Shown here one piece after another: positions 44,114 to 53,920 of a stretch of 64,000 bases of DNA. The first letter of the stretch is position 1; each line of letters begins with the position of its first letter. Both the position numbers and the translations under genes were made by a program. The stretch comes from Mycoplasmopsis californica. GTDB taxonomy: Bacteria > Bacillota_I > Bacilli_A > Mycoplasmatales > Metamycoplasmataceae. The stretch spans positions 124,001 to 188,000 of the forward strand of contig NZ_CP007521.1 in assembly GCF_000695835.1 (NCBI RefSeq). The letters are read 5' to 3'. The notes under the pieces are model-generated. The model was not told where the DNA came from. It ran no database searches and saw nothing but the letters and a program-made list of their open reading frames with translations.

Positions 44114-45364
44114 ATGTGAAATCTTAAATTAAATGATATAGCAAAAATAAATTCACTTTCATTGTCAAAAAAAGACATAATATCATATGTTAAGTACCTT
44201 GATACAAGTAACTTAAAAAGTAATATAATAGAAAACTTTCAGTATTTTGAAATGTTTAAGGAAAAACTCCCAAGCAGGGCTAAGAGGAAGGTTAAACAAA
44301 ATACTATATTGTACTCAACTGTTAGACCAAATCAAAAACATTTTGGTATACTTAAAAATTTGGATTTTTCGAGTATTTTAGTATCTACTGGTTTTTGCAC
44401 TATAGATGTAGATAATGATATTGCCGATCCTGATTTTATTTATTATTATATTACCCAGGATTTTATGATAAAAAAAATGCAAAGTATAGCAGAACAAAGC
44501 ACAACATCATATCCATCTATCACGCCTAATGATGTAAAAAATATTGAGATAAATTTACCAAATATAGAAATTCAAAGGAAGATTGGAAAATTTTTGAGTG
44601 ATATTGAATCAAAAATAAAAACAAATTGCATGATAAACGATAATTTAGAGAAGCAAGCCAAACTGCTTTATGATTATTGGTTTACTCAATTTGACTTTCC
44701 TGATGAAAATGGAAATCCATACAAATCGTCGGGTGGAGAAATGGTTTGGAATAAACAACTAGAATGTAGCATTCCTGAAAAATGAGAAATTGACCCATTA
44801 TCAGCTATCCTTAACTTTAAATCTGGGTTTTCATTTTGTACTGATCTGTATGTTAAAGATGGAAAGTATAAGTTACTTACCATTAAAAATATTCAAGACA
44901 CTGGGATTAACTTTCAAGTTGATAATTATATAAATAATGTTCCACACAATGTTCCAGATCATTGTTTTCTAAAAGTAAATGATATTTTAATGACATTGAC
45001 AGGAAATATTGGAAGGATTGGTATATTATATAGTTCTAATTGCCTTTTAAATCAGCGAGTAGCCCTAGTAAAAAATATTAATGAGGAATTACGTTCATTT
45101 GTATATTATCTTCTTAAAAGTGATATTATGCAGAAAAAATACCAAACAATGGCTAATGGGTCTTCACAAAAAAACTTAAGTCCTATCGAAGCTGAAAGTG
45201 TTTTGTTCACTTACTGCAAACAAGTAGCAACCAATTTTTCATCCTTAATAGATAAATCTTTAAAAAAGATAGTATCAAATCTAGCGGAAAACCAAAAATT
45301 GATTTCTCTTCGCGATTATCTTCTGCCACTTCTTTTAAATGGGCAATCCACTATTGAAGATTAG
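44114..45364 (+). CDS. hsdS: Type I restriction-modification specificity subunit HsdS (complete)
   Basis: 416 residues, full length, starting 12 nt after the recombinase stop behind GGGGTG. Two target-recognition domains: residues about 1-155 (NTILYSTVRPNQKHFGI, IEINLPNIEIQRKIGKFL) and about 215-385 (GFSFCTDLYVKDGKYKLL, LTGNIGRIGIL, GSSQKNLSP). The central conserved region MINDNLEKQAKLLYDYWF contains site C. The C-terminus repeats that of the upstream cassette. It is on the opposite strand to hsdRM, so it may be a reservoir copy rather than the expressed subunit. Trp codons are a mix of TGG and TGA. Confidence 0.88.
44634..44656 (+). repeat. hsdS recombination site C
   Basis: Same 23 bp as site A, inside the central conserved region of the complete hsdS; the 14-bp core is inverted relative to sites B and D. 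Confidence 0.75.
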
Positions 45365-45383
45365 ACAAATAAATTATCGTTTA
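45305..45383 (+). repeat. 79-bp repeat with recombination site D
   Basis: Direct copy of 42986-43064. The core TAAATTATCGTTTA (45370-45383) is read on the minus strand as ATAAACGATAATTTA, coding INDNL at the end of the truncated minus-strand hsdS. Confidence 0.8.
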
Positions 45384-45852
45384 TTTTATTATTTAGTTCA
45401 ATTTTTTTATTAATGAAGTAAATAAAATCGCCTATCTTTTCCTTATTTTGAACATCAGGTATTAAATAGTTCATAATATGATTTTTATCGCAACGAGGTA
45501 ATATTGAGCCTTTTACTCCAAGCATTGCGTATTGAAAAAAACTATCATTTAAAAGGTTGGTATAAATATATTTGCCAAATTTAGATTCTAATGGTTTTAT
45601 AACCAAAACGTCAGGACTTGCTAACCCACTTTTATCTGCTAGTCAAATCTTCTTTAAATAAGGACCAATATTGCCTAGTAAAATATCATATTTCTCAAAT
45701 TTAGTATATTTTCCGGTTTTTGGTACAAACGAGGATGGTTTAATACCCTTTTTATTTGGCAAAATATTCTCAACTCCAACATAAAAAACATCAAGGCCAT
45801 CAATACTTAATTTTTCATCTGAATACTTTGCATAATGCATTAATTTTTTCAT
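45361..45852 (-). CDS. hsdS: Truncated HsdS, 5' half, in the hsd operon
   Basis: 163 residues: one target-recognition domain (LDVFYVGVENILPNKKGIKP, then YDILLGNIGPYLKKIW, LADKSGLASPDVLVIKP) and the helical spacer FINKKIELNNKINDNL, then FV and stop. Normal HsdS has about 400 residues, so the second half is missing and the frame ends right after site D, overlapping the end of the plus-strand hsdS by 4 nt. AAAGGTGA precedes the ATG. It is the last gene of the hsdR-M operon and thus the expressed subunit position; inversion between sites C and D would join it in frame to EKQAKLLYDYW and a second domain. Confidence 0.85.
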
Positions 45853-45907
45853 TGTTCACCTTTAAAATAGTTGTTATGGATAAATATCGTTATGATACAT
45901 ATTACCA

Positions 45908-46543
45908 TTATTTTTCTTCTTGTTTGAAATGTAATTTTCATAGTTTTTCGATACTATCGTATTTGGCATGTCCATCTATAGGAGTGTTTGTGTCACCAAC
46001 ACGTGTAAATATTTGATTAGGATGAATGCCCCTATATTTCTCGGATAGAAAAAAAGGAATATTCTTAGAAGTTTTACAAATTATTACACCTATTTTTAAA
46101 TATTTATAATACAGATTTAATACTTCAATTTCTGGGGCGTGATCTCCTGCAAATTTTATATTATTAATGAAATTTAGAATATTGTTAGACCTTAAATCTT
46201 CATTTATTCCAATTACCTTTCCATCATCTTGAACTCCGAATATTAAATAAGCATCTCTGTTTTGTATATTATTGGACATGCATAGAATGTCATGCAGTAA
46301 TTCTTTTCTATACGATCCATCTTTTTCTTTTTTGTAAAATTCACTTTTATAATCAAAGAAATCGTCTTCTTTTTTTAAATTAATTAAACCGACAATTTTT
46401 TTATTAATTTCATTGTGATAGTGATAGTGATTTTTTTTATGCTTTAAATCTTCCACAATTTCTTTTAATTTAGTTGATTCATCAGGAGTTATTTTTCCTT
46501 CAACCTTAGAATTATCTTTCTTATTTGTGCAAAAAATAGTCAC
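45908..46543 (-). CDS. AlbA_2 (Schlafen AlbA-like) DNA-binding domain protein
   Basis: 211 residues, GTG start behind GGAG with 5-nt spacing; its first base is the last base of the stop of the small ORF upstream. Residues about 70-200 match the AlbA_2 domain: ELLHDILCMSNN, DAYLIFGVQDDGKVIGI, then IGVIICKTSKNIPFFLSEKY and RVGDTNTP. Unlike typical members it lacks the ATP-binding C-terminus. Similar genes occur as accessory members within type I restriction loci, where a regulatory or defence role is suspected. The last 10 codons follow a UGA-Trp. Confidence 0.75.
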
Positions 46544-46677
46544 TATTGCTCCACTGTTGAAGAAAAGTATTTTATAAAAATTCGCATTATTTCAGCCTTC
46601 TTCAACATTTTTCCAATGTATCCAATGTTTTCCAATCCTGTTTTAATGTAATCAATGTCAATATCAAATTTTGCCAT
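46543..46677 (-). CDS. 44-codon ORF in the hsd operon
   Basis: ATG behind AAGGA, 52 nt after the hsdM stop; its TAG overlaps the AlbA_2 GTG by one base, which suggests coupled translation. The product (MAKFDIDIDYIKTGLENIGY start) is charged and probably helical. No family is recognised. It could instead be the 5' end of the AlbA_2 gene after a frameshift. Confidence 0.5.
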   Translation of the reverse strand: MAKFDIDIDYIKTGLENIGYIGKMLKKAEIMRIFIKYFSSTVEQ

Positions 46678-46728
46678 TAGCTTCCTTACCTTATTTGCTC
46701 AGATAAACAAATAATAATAATAATAATA

Positions 46729-48366
46729 TTAGATATTATTTTTAGATAATTTTAAATTTCGCAGCTGCTCCATTATTTCTTTTTGAAGCTTTTCTCCCTC
46801 TTCAAAATATTTTTGAAGTTCATTTTGATATTCATTCATTTTTGCTTCAAATTCTTCTTGTGTTATTTCAACATAATCAATTTTAATATCAAAATACTGA
46901 CCAGCAGAAAGTGAGTAGTTTTTTTCTTTTATCTCATCATATGAGACGGCAGCAGAAAAATCATCAATTGCTTCTTTGTTATTAAATGTATTTATAATTA
47001 AATCTATATCTTTTTCAGTTAATCTTCTTTTTTTGTTTTTTCCATCTTTATAATCTTCACCAAGTTTTGAGGCATCAATCAAAATTACTTTATCATGGTT
47101 TCTAGCCTTATCAAAGAATAGTACAGTAACATTAGTACCCGTGTTAGCAAAAACATTAGATGGCATACTTACACAACCATAAACTATTTTCTCATCAACA
47201 ATTCTTTTTAAAATTTTACTTTCAACACCTGATTTAGATGTGATAAAGCCGGTTGGAATAACGATTGCGCCTTTACCTGTTTTATTCTTTAATGAATTAA
47301 TAACATGTTGAATAAATAATGTATAAATTGCCATACTTTCTTTTTTTGTTGGTGGAACTTTAGGCACGCCACCTCAAAAACGCTCAGGCATAGTAGCTAA
47401 TTTTTCTCTAGTTTCTGAAAAATCTAATTTAAAAGGTGGGTTAGAAACAACAAAATCAAATTGTCTTAATGATTTTTTGTCATCACTTCTGTGATGTGGA
47501 GAGGTCAAGGTATCTCCTTGAATAGCATATTGTAATGATGAAACCAACCCATTTAAAATCAAATTAAATTTAAGCATCTTGTTGCTTTTTTGTGAAATAT
47601 CTTGAGTGTAAATAGTACATCTATCAATACCTATGCTGTGCGATAATGCCATTACAAGTGCTCCTGTCCCAGCAGAAGGGTCATAAATTTCAATGCTATG
47701 AAACTCTTTTTGTTCACCAATAAGCAATCTTGCCATTATTTTTGCGATTGATTGAGGAGTGTAATACTCTGCGTATTTTCCGCCCCCATTTGTGTTATAG
47801 TCCTTTAGAAGATATTCAAACACATCTGCAAAAAAATCATAATGTTCACCAAGAGCTTCTTCAAAAGAAAAATTAACCAATTTATCAACTAAAGCTCTTG
47901 CAAAATCTGACCTTTTGATATCGTCAGTAACATAAATTGTAAGTTTTTCAAAAATAGGAATTTTTGTCTGATGAACAGTTTCTGTTGCGAAAATTCCTTC
48001 ATTTTTAGCAGCTATTTCTTCCATTGTTGAATCGAAGATTTGCGCAAAATTACCCTTTTTTTGCTGATTTCAAAGCCCAGAAATTAAATGGTGGGGCTCA
48101 AGAAGCGGAACTTCAGGTTTTAGTCTATTAAGTAATGATTTTCTTTTTTCTTCGCTCATATTAGCATAAAATTCATCTCACTTGTCCGCAGCATTTAATT
48201 CAGGACTAATTTTTTTAATTTCATATCCAAATTTATCATTTATAAATTTATAAAGAAAAACCTGGGTAATTACCTTATACTCGTTACCATCATTTCCAAT
48301 TCCATAATGCTGGCAAGTTGCTTTTAATGCATCAATTAAACTAATTGTCTTTTCTTTTAAGTTCAT
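46729..48366 (-). CDS. hsdM: Type I restriction-modification DNA methyltransferase HsdM
   Basis: 545 residues. N-terminal HsdM_N helices, then the N6-adenine methylase domain: YYTPQSIAKIMARL, AdoMet motif DPSAGTGALVMA at about residue 228, and catalytic NPPF (SNPPFKL) at about 315. The C-terminus has a coiled helix pair (about 490-535) for docking HsdS. It methylates the asymmetric bipartite site chosen by HsdS. It starts 24 nt after hsdR, and all Trp codons seen are UGA. Confidence 0.93.
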
Positions 48367-48389
48367 GTATTATTTCCTTATTCTGTAAA

Positions 48390-51300
48390 TTATTGTTTGA
48401 TTTGACTAGTGTATTCCTCTTCAACATTATGAATAATGAATTCAATATTTTCATTATTCATTTCAATTTTCTTTTCTTCAAAAATGTTATATATTGTGCT
48501 ACTAATTGTTCTTTTAAAGTAACTTTGATGATTTACAATAGAATCCTTTTTATAAATTTCATTATCTATGTTGTTTTTTATCATTTTTAACACATTCATT
48601 ATTTCACGATAGTCGTTTGAAAGAATTAATTCGTATTTTTCATCAGCATGTTTTTTATTTAACTCCAAAATCCGTTTATGTATGCGAACAAATTTTTGGT
48701 CATTATCATACTTAGCCAGTAAATTGTTATTATCTTTGTTAATTTTTTTTATATTGGATAATGTTTCTTCTAAAAATGTGGAAGATTCATCGAATTCATC
48801 CATATTATGAATATTGAAACCTCTTTGAGCAAATTTCGCTCTTATTATTGAGATTAAAGATGAGTACTCTGGATCTTTTGTATCGATATTCGCTTCAAAT
48901 TCTCTTGATATTTGAACCCATTTTTCATTTAATATATCTGTAGAAACAATTTTTAATTCATCATTAAGCGAAGTTTTTTTAAATATGAATTCAATATTAT
49001 TCATAATTTCGTTTATAGATGATTTAAATGATTCATTATCTTTTAATGCAAGTTTTTGGTTTACTATATTTATTCTCTTTGTAAGTAGATTAATCAAAAT
49101 TGGGAGATTTTCAATTTTGATTTCGTTAAATTTTTCCTTCAAATCTACATCACCTCAAGTTCTAACTAAATTAAATGAATCTCTTGCACTAAATAATACA
49201 TTTCTTAACTCTATTAAATGTTTTTTATCGTCAATTTCAGATATTTCTGAATTAAAAATTTCCAAGTTGTTAATTGTGTATTTAAACAATTCGTTTGATG
49301 CTTTTTTTACATTATCAATTAATTTGTCTTTATCTTCAAAAATGCTATTTAACACATCATATGTTTCTGCATCACTTGGTTCATTTATTTTTTGCAATTC
49401 GCGAAGGTAAGCCTCGTTTGTTTCATTAAAATTTTTCTTGATATCTGCAAAATCAATAATATAACCATATGTACTTTCTTTATATGGTCTATTAACGCGA
49501 GTTATAGCTTGTAATAATGTGTGGTCAGTTAATTTTCTACCGAAATATATTTTTTTTAATCTAGGTGCATCAAAACCAGTTAAAAGCATGTTATAAACAA
49601 TTAAAATATCAATATTTTTACCTTTTTTAAAGTCATTGATATGTTTCATTCTGGTTGCCTTATCTTCAGTGTCGTGTAAAATTAGAGCGGCTTTTAAATT
49701 GGTTTTTTCAAACTCGTTATCGTCCATATTGCTTTGGATCTTGTTGAAAAATTTATATATTTTTTTCGCTTGGTTGCTTGTTTCACAAATAACCATGCCT
49801 CCTAATGAATTACTCTCACGAGAATTTTGAAATTGTTTAAAATCTTTGATTATGAATTTTGTAAGTTCCTCAACATATGAATCGTGCTCAATAATATTAG
49901 ACATTTTTACATCGTTTTTTTGCGCTAACTGTTGTAGGCTGTCATGAATTTCTTCTAGTTTTAATTTACATGAAGTTTCAACATCCTCTCTGATAATTTT
50001 TAGCGTATAGCCATCTTTTATAGATTTATCATAATAATATGTATGAATATAATTACCAAATATAGATCATGATTCTTTATCTTTTCTTAAAAGCGGTGTA
50101 CCAGTTAGCGCAATTTTAATTGAGTTAGTATCAGCATTAAATAAATTTGCTAAAAAACTACCGCCCTTTTTATAACTTCTGTGTGCTTCATCTATTATAA
50201 AAATTCTTTGTAAATTTACTGAGTAATCAGCAATATTGATCTTATCTTTTTCATCAAATCGTTGGATATTAACTACAGTGATTTCCATTTTTCCATCATT
50301 GCCTTCAGTAGCATGGGTTGTTTGAAATTGTGTCATTAATTCTTGTTTATTATTAGGTGTTTTAACAGACAAACCACGATATTCAAATTCCTGTTTAGCT
50401 TGTTCTAGTAAATCCAATCTGTCGACAATAAAGTAAAATTTAGCAACTTTGTTTTGAGAAGAAAAATAGTCAGTCAAATATTTTATTAAATAATATGATA
50501 ATGCAGTTTTTCCACTCCCTTGAGTGTGTCAAATAATTCCTGACTTTTTACCTTCTTTAAGGGTATTGCCAACCGCTAATGTAGCTAGCAATTGTTGATA
50601 ACGCATTATGTGTTTTAAGTTAAATTGCTTGATATTACCATCTATTTCCTTATTATAATTTAAATAGGCAACCCCGTATTTAATGATAAAAAGCAATCTT
50701 TCTCAAGAACATAAAGATGTGATAATTCTATTTGTAGGGGTATTGAAATCTAAATTTGTTTTGTATTCTGGGGTCGAAGGTAATGTATGAGCATTAAAAT
50801 CACCAATGATTTGTTTTTCTATGCCCATATCTATAGGCTTGTAAGGATAGCTAGTGATAAACTTATCTGAATCTTCTCTAAAGCAATTGAAAAACGCTTT
50901 TTGTTTTGCCGCAGTGCTGTAAAACGCACCCTCAACTGGTGCAATGCCGTCAACATTATCGTATTCCATATTATTGGAAAAAATCATTAATTGGGTAATG
51001 TTTATATATCTTCTAAATTTAGGATTTGGTAATCTTTTGTTATTCATCCTTTCAGCTTCAGCAACGATGCCTCCAGGATTATTAGGTGTTTTAACCTCAA
51101 TAAAAACCAAAGGTAAGCCATTAATAAATAAAGTTATATCAGGTCTAAATTCTTCGCCTTCGTTTCGGTAAGGAAATTCTCCAGTGAAATGAAAAGAGTT
51201 GTTATTAATATTTTCAAAATCTATTAATTTTTGATTATGTGAGATTAAGCGATTATAAAAACTCATTCCTAAATCATCATTGTTTAGGTCATGATTTATT

Positions 51301-51509
51301 TCGCGTAATACCTCATTAAAATCACCTTTAAAACTTGGATTTAATTGAAAAAATTTTTCTTTAAAAATATCGACAGCAATATTGGTAGTAGCATCATATT
51401 TAAATGATTTTGTACTATCAGAATTTCTTCCAAGATATTTATATCCAAGTCTTAACAAATGCACTAATGCAGGTATTTGTACTCTTGTTTTTTCATTAAA
51501 TTCAGCCAT
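48390..51509 (-). CDS. hsdR: Type I restriction enzyme subunit HsdR
   Basis: 1039 residues, normal length, read through at least five UGA-Trp codons. N-terminal nuclease domain with RPDITLFINGLPLVFIEVKT (PD-ExK at about residues 125-145). Helicase domain: Walker A HTQGSGKTA near 335, DEAH in FIIDEAHRSYK near 430, motif III ALTGTP, then TGFDAPRLKKIYFGR and QAITRVNRPY in the second RecA lobe. A long helical C-terminus follows. It translocates and cuts unmethylated foreign DNA when bound to HsdM-HsdS. First gene of the operon; with a truncated hsdS now in place, activity may be off. Confidence 0.94.
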
Positions 51510-51539
51510 AATTTATATTATCCTTAATAATTTATATAT

Positions 51540-52198
51540 GAATTATAAATTAGATTTTAATATAGTTGATTTTAATGGTGATATTTTTAAAATTAGAACA
51601 AGTTTTATTAGATAATTTCTTTAAACCAAACAAAAAACTAATAATTTTGATGTTAACCCTCTTCCTTAAACTCGGACAAAAAGCAAACACATCAGTGTTA
51701 ACTTTTTTTGTCATGGTTTAGATTTAGAGGATACATATAAAATTGACAAATAATAATTGAGAAATATCACTTGGATTAGGAATAGAAATATTATGACGAA
51801 TATATTATATTTTTTCACAAGTCACCATTATATAGTTTCATGGAATTTATCAATTGACAAAAAGAAATGCAAGATATAGGCAATTTTAGGCCTAATACAA
51901 ATACAAGGAAATATACTATCGATTTAGACCTCTTAACAAAAGATTTTGGAGTGTATTTATCCAATAAATATCCTGTATTTTCAGTAAAAACACTGACATA
52001 TTGAAAAAAATTGATGTTTGCCCTTATTCCTCATGATCTGCTCTCGATGAAAAAAGAGGACGCGATTTTTATAAATTTTTTAAGCAAGTTAACAATTTAC
52101 TTGATGACACATTTCTACTTGAGACTCCGTGGTCAATAAATATAAATAAATTAGATGCAAATTCCTCAAAATTTTTAAAATGAGCTTTTAATTTTTAA
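51540..52198 (+). pseudogene. Decayed gene region of unknown function
   Basis: Several frames carry protein-like fragments: NYKLDFNIVDFNGDIFKIRT (51540-51617), NNNWEISLGLGIEILWRIYY (about 51744), a 99-codon frame at 51840-52139, and in the shifted frame FYKFFKQVNNLLDDTFLLET then KFLKWAFNF ending at 52198. Fragments in different frames with stops between them suggest one gene broken by frameshifts. No family recognised. Confidence 0.35.
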
Positions 52199-52219
52199 AA
52201 ATAACTAACTAACTAATTT

Positions 52220-52260
52220 TTTTAAAACATAGCTATTGATGAGGCGGCTATGTTTTAAAA
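52220..52260. repeat. 14-bp perfect hairpin between the decayed gene and mscL
   Basis: Arms TTTTAAAACATAGC (52220-52233) and GCTATGTTTTAAAA (52247-52260). Probably a terminator, though the T tract is within the stem. Confidence 0.5.
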
Positions 52261-52288
52261 AGCTCATAAACATAAGCAAATTCCAATG

Positions 52289-52297
52289 TGCTATAAT
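52289..52297 (+). promoter_or_regulatory. Extended -10 of mscL, leaderless type
   Basis: TGCTATAAT with only 6 nt before the ATG at 52304; there is no room for a ribosome site. Confidence 0.6.
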
Positions 52298-52303
52298 TTA
52301 AAT

Positions 52304-52726
52304 ATGTTTAGAAAAGCTAGTAAAGATGCATGAGCAGTGGTAAAAAGAAGCAACATGTTAATGCTTGCAATAGGTCTTTTATTAGGAGCTGCTTTCAATG
52401 AAGTTGTAAAATCATTGGCAAATGATGTAATCATGCCGCCAATCGCTCAATTAGCCAGAGTTAAAGATGTAGAACAATGAAAATGAGGTTCAGTTTTAAT
52501 AGGTAAATTCTTATCGGCATTAATCGCCTTCATTATTGTTTCGTTCATTATCTATGTATTATTGATGGTCGTATTTTTAATTAAGGCTAAGGTTGATTTT
52601 AAGAAATTGTTAAAATTAAAAAAAGAGGAAGAAGAGGTTGTCCCTGAACCAACAACACAGGAATTGATTTTATTAGAACTTCAAAAACTTAATGAGACAA
52701 TTAAAGAACAAAAAGAACAAGAATAA
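52304..52726 (+). CDS. mscL: Large-conductance mechanosensitive channel MscL
   Basis: 140 residues, two membrane helices. N-terminus FRKASKDAWAVVKRSNMLML with helix 1 MLAIGLLLGAAFNEVVKSLANDVIMPP, matching the conserved MscL pore helix (GxAFxxxVxxxVxxxxxPP). Helix 2 ALIAFIIVSFIIYVLLMVVF, then a KKEEEEVVPEPTTQELILLE linker and the C-terminal bundle helix. It opens under membrane tension to release solutes. Three Trp are UGA, so the standard code misses it completely. Confidence 0.92.
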
Positions 52727-52746
52727 ACAGCACTAGCTGTTTTTTT
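52725..52746 (+). terminator. Intrinsic terminator after mscL
   Basis: AAACAGC / GCTGTTT stem with ACTA loop and T tract, overlapping the stop codon. Confidence 0.8.
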
Positions 52747-52834
52747 CTTGCATTTTTCAGTCAAAAATGCTAAAAAATTCTTTTTTTGTTCTAAGTTAAG
52801 TCAAAAAAAGACAACTATATGTAGGAGGTATAAA

Positions 52835-53092
52835 ATGAAATATAACTTTGAAAAAGTATCGCTTAAGGAGCAATCGCAAATTTACGGTGGCTCAGTATTA
52901 AGTTTAGTAACTGCTGTTGCTCCACTGGTAATAAGTGGTGTTAGTGTGATTGCGAACATAGTGCGTATGTTTACGTCAAAATCCGGTGAAGCTAAAACAG
53001 GAACAAATGGAATTAAATGAAATAACACGGACGAAAAAACGTCAAAAGTAGAGCCCACAGTGCAATATAAAACAGTTTATGTAACTTATTAA
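52835..53092 (+). CDS. Small peptide with double-glycine (bacteriocin-type) leader
   Basis: 85 residues; GGAGGT lies 6 nt before the ATG at 52835. The first 19 residues (MKYNFEKVSLKEQSQIYGG) have the form of a double-glycine leader: acidic/amphipathic, Leu and Ile at the usual positions before GG. The remaining 66 residues begin with a hydrophobic helix (SVLSLVTAVAPLVISGVSVI) and end in a polar tail with one UGA-Trp. Such peptides are cut and exported by C39-peptidase ABC transporters; none is in this window. It could instead be an ordinary small membrane protein. Confidence 0.6.
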
Positions 53093-53124
53093 TATAAAAT
53101 ATTTTGCAAAAAATCTTTCTAGAT

Positions 53125-53130
53125 TATAAT
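53125..53130 (+). promoter_or_regulatory. -10 box of the rplU operon
   Basis: TATAAT with a weak TTGCAA upstream (15-nt spacing); transcription would start near 53137, giving the L21 leader below. Confidence 0.45.
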
Positions 53131-53139
53131 TTAACTGTT

Positions 53140-53220
53140 ACTTTTTTGTAACCATTCTAAAAGGGTTCTTAAGTGCATTAAGCCACCCCAAAGATGAGCC
53201 ACAAAATTCAGGAGATTAAT
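53140..53220 (+). ncRNA. Ribosomal protein L21 leader
   Basis: The stretch CTTAAGTGCATTAAGCCACC, with flanking AAGGGTT and GATGAGCCAC, resembles the conserved L21 leader RNA found ahead of rplU in Firmicutes and mollicutes. It probably lets L21 repress its own operon. Assignment is from memory of the motif and from position. Confidence 0.65.
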
Positions 53221-53224
53221 AGAC

Positions 53225-53524
53225 ATGTTCGCTATTATTGAAACTGGAGGCAAACAAATTTTAGTCAAAGAAGGCCAAACAATTTTCATTGAAAAAATTG
53301 AAGGTCAAGAAGGCTCAACAGTTAAATTTGACAAGGTTTTACTAGTTGGTGAAAAAATTGGTAAACCATATCTTGAAAAAGCTTATGTTGAAGGCGTAAT
53401 CCAAAAACAAGGCAAAAGTAAAAAAATCATCGTATACCGTCACAATGCTAAATCAACTCACAAAAGAAAACTTGGACACCGTCAACCTTACACACGTGTT
53501 GAAGTTAAAAAGATCGTAGGATAG
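53225..53524 (+). CDS. rplU: 50S ribosomal protein L21
   Basis: 99 residues, full length: FAIIETGGKQILVKEGQTIF at the start, KVLLVGE in the middle and the basic YRHNAKSTHKRKLGHRQPYT RNA-binding end (KKYRRRQGHRQ region). Binds 23S rRNA domain V area. AGGAG precedes the ATG. rpmA follows after 3 nt. Confidence 0.97.
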   Translation: MFAIIETGGKQILVKEGQTIFIEKIEGQEGSTVKFDKVLLVGEKIGKPYLEKAYVEGVIQKQGKSKKIIVYRHNAKSTHKRKLGHRQPYTRVEVKKIVG

Positions 53525-53527
53525 AAA

Positions 53528-53803
53528 ATGGCAAAAACAAAAGCTGGTGGTTCTACTAAGAACGGTCGTGATAGTCGCGGCCAAAGATTAGGGATTAAAC
53601 TAGGTGATGGTCAATTCTGTACAGCTGGTTCAATTATTTTCCGTCAAAGAGGAACAAAAATTTATCCAGGTACCAATGCAGGAATTGGAAAAGATGACAC
53701 TATTTACGCTTTAATTACAGGATATGTAAAATTTGAGAGACGTAGAAATCGTACATTCGCCTCTGTATATGAAACAAGAGTTGTTACTCCAAAAAACAAC
53801 TAA
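53528..53803 (+). CDS. rpmA: 50S ribosomal protein L27
   Basis: 91 residues: [20 protein letters not shown] at the N-terminus and [17 protein letters not shown] in the core. The N-terminal tail reaches the peptidyl-transferase centre. Unlike most Firmicutes and some mycoplasmas there is no cleavable N-terminal extension, and no prp protease gene lies between rplU and rpmA. Confidence 0.97.
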   Translation: MAKTKAGGSTKNGRDSRGQRLGIKLGDGQFCTAGSIIFRQRGTKIYPGTNAGIGKDDTIYALITGYVKFERRRNRTFASVYETRVVTPKNN

Positions 53804-53810
53804 TAATTAA

Positions 53811-53835
53811 ATCGGTCATTAAGACCGGTTTTTTT
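53811..53835 (+). terminator. Intrinsic terminator after rpmA
   Basis: CGGTC / GACCG stem (extended by A-T and G-T pairs), 5-nt loop, then eight T. Confidence 0.85.
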
Positions 53836-53920
53836 ATTGCATTTTTCAGTAAAAAATCTAATTTTTTTCTTTTTTTCTCGAAAAGAACGCATAAAACAAT
53901 ATATTAAAATGGAGGAAAAA

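Noticed and set aside
53140-53220. Small protein gene upstream of rplU
   Set aside because: No frame with a ribosome site; the sequence fits the L21 leader instead.
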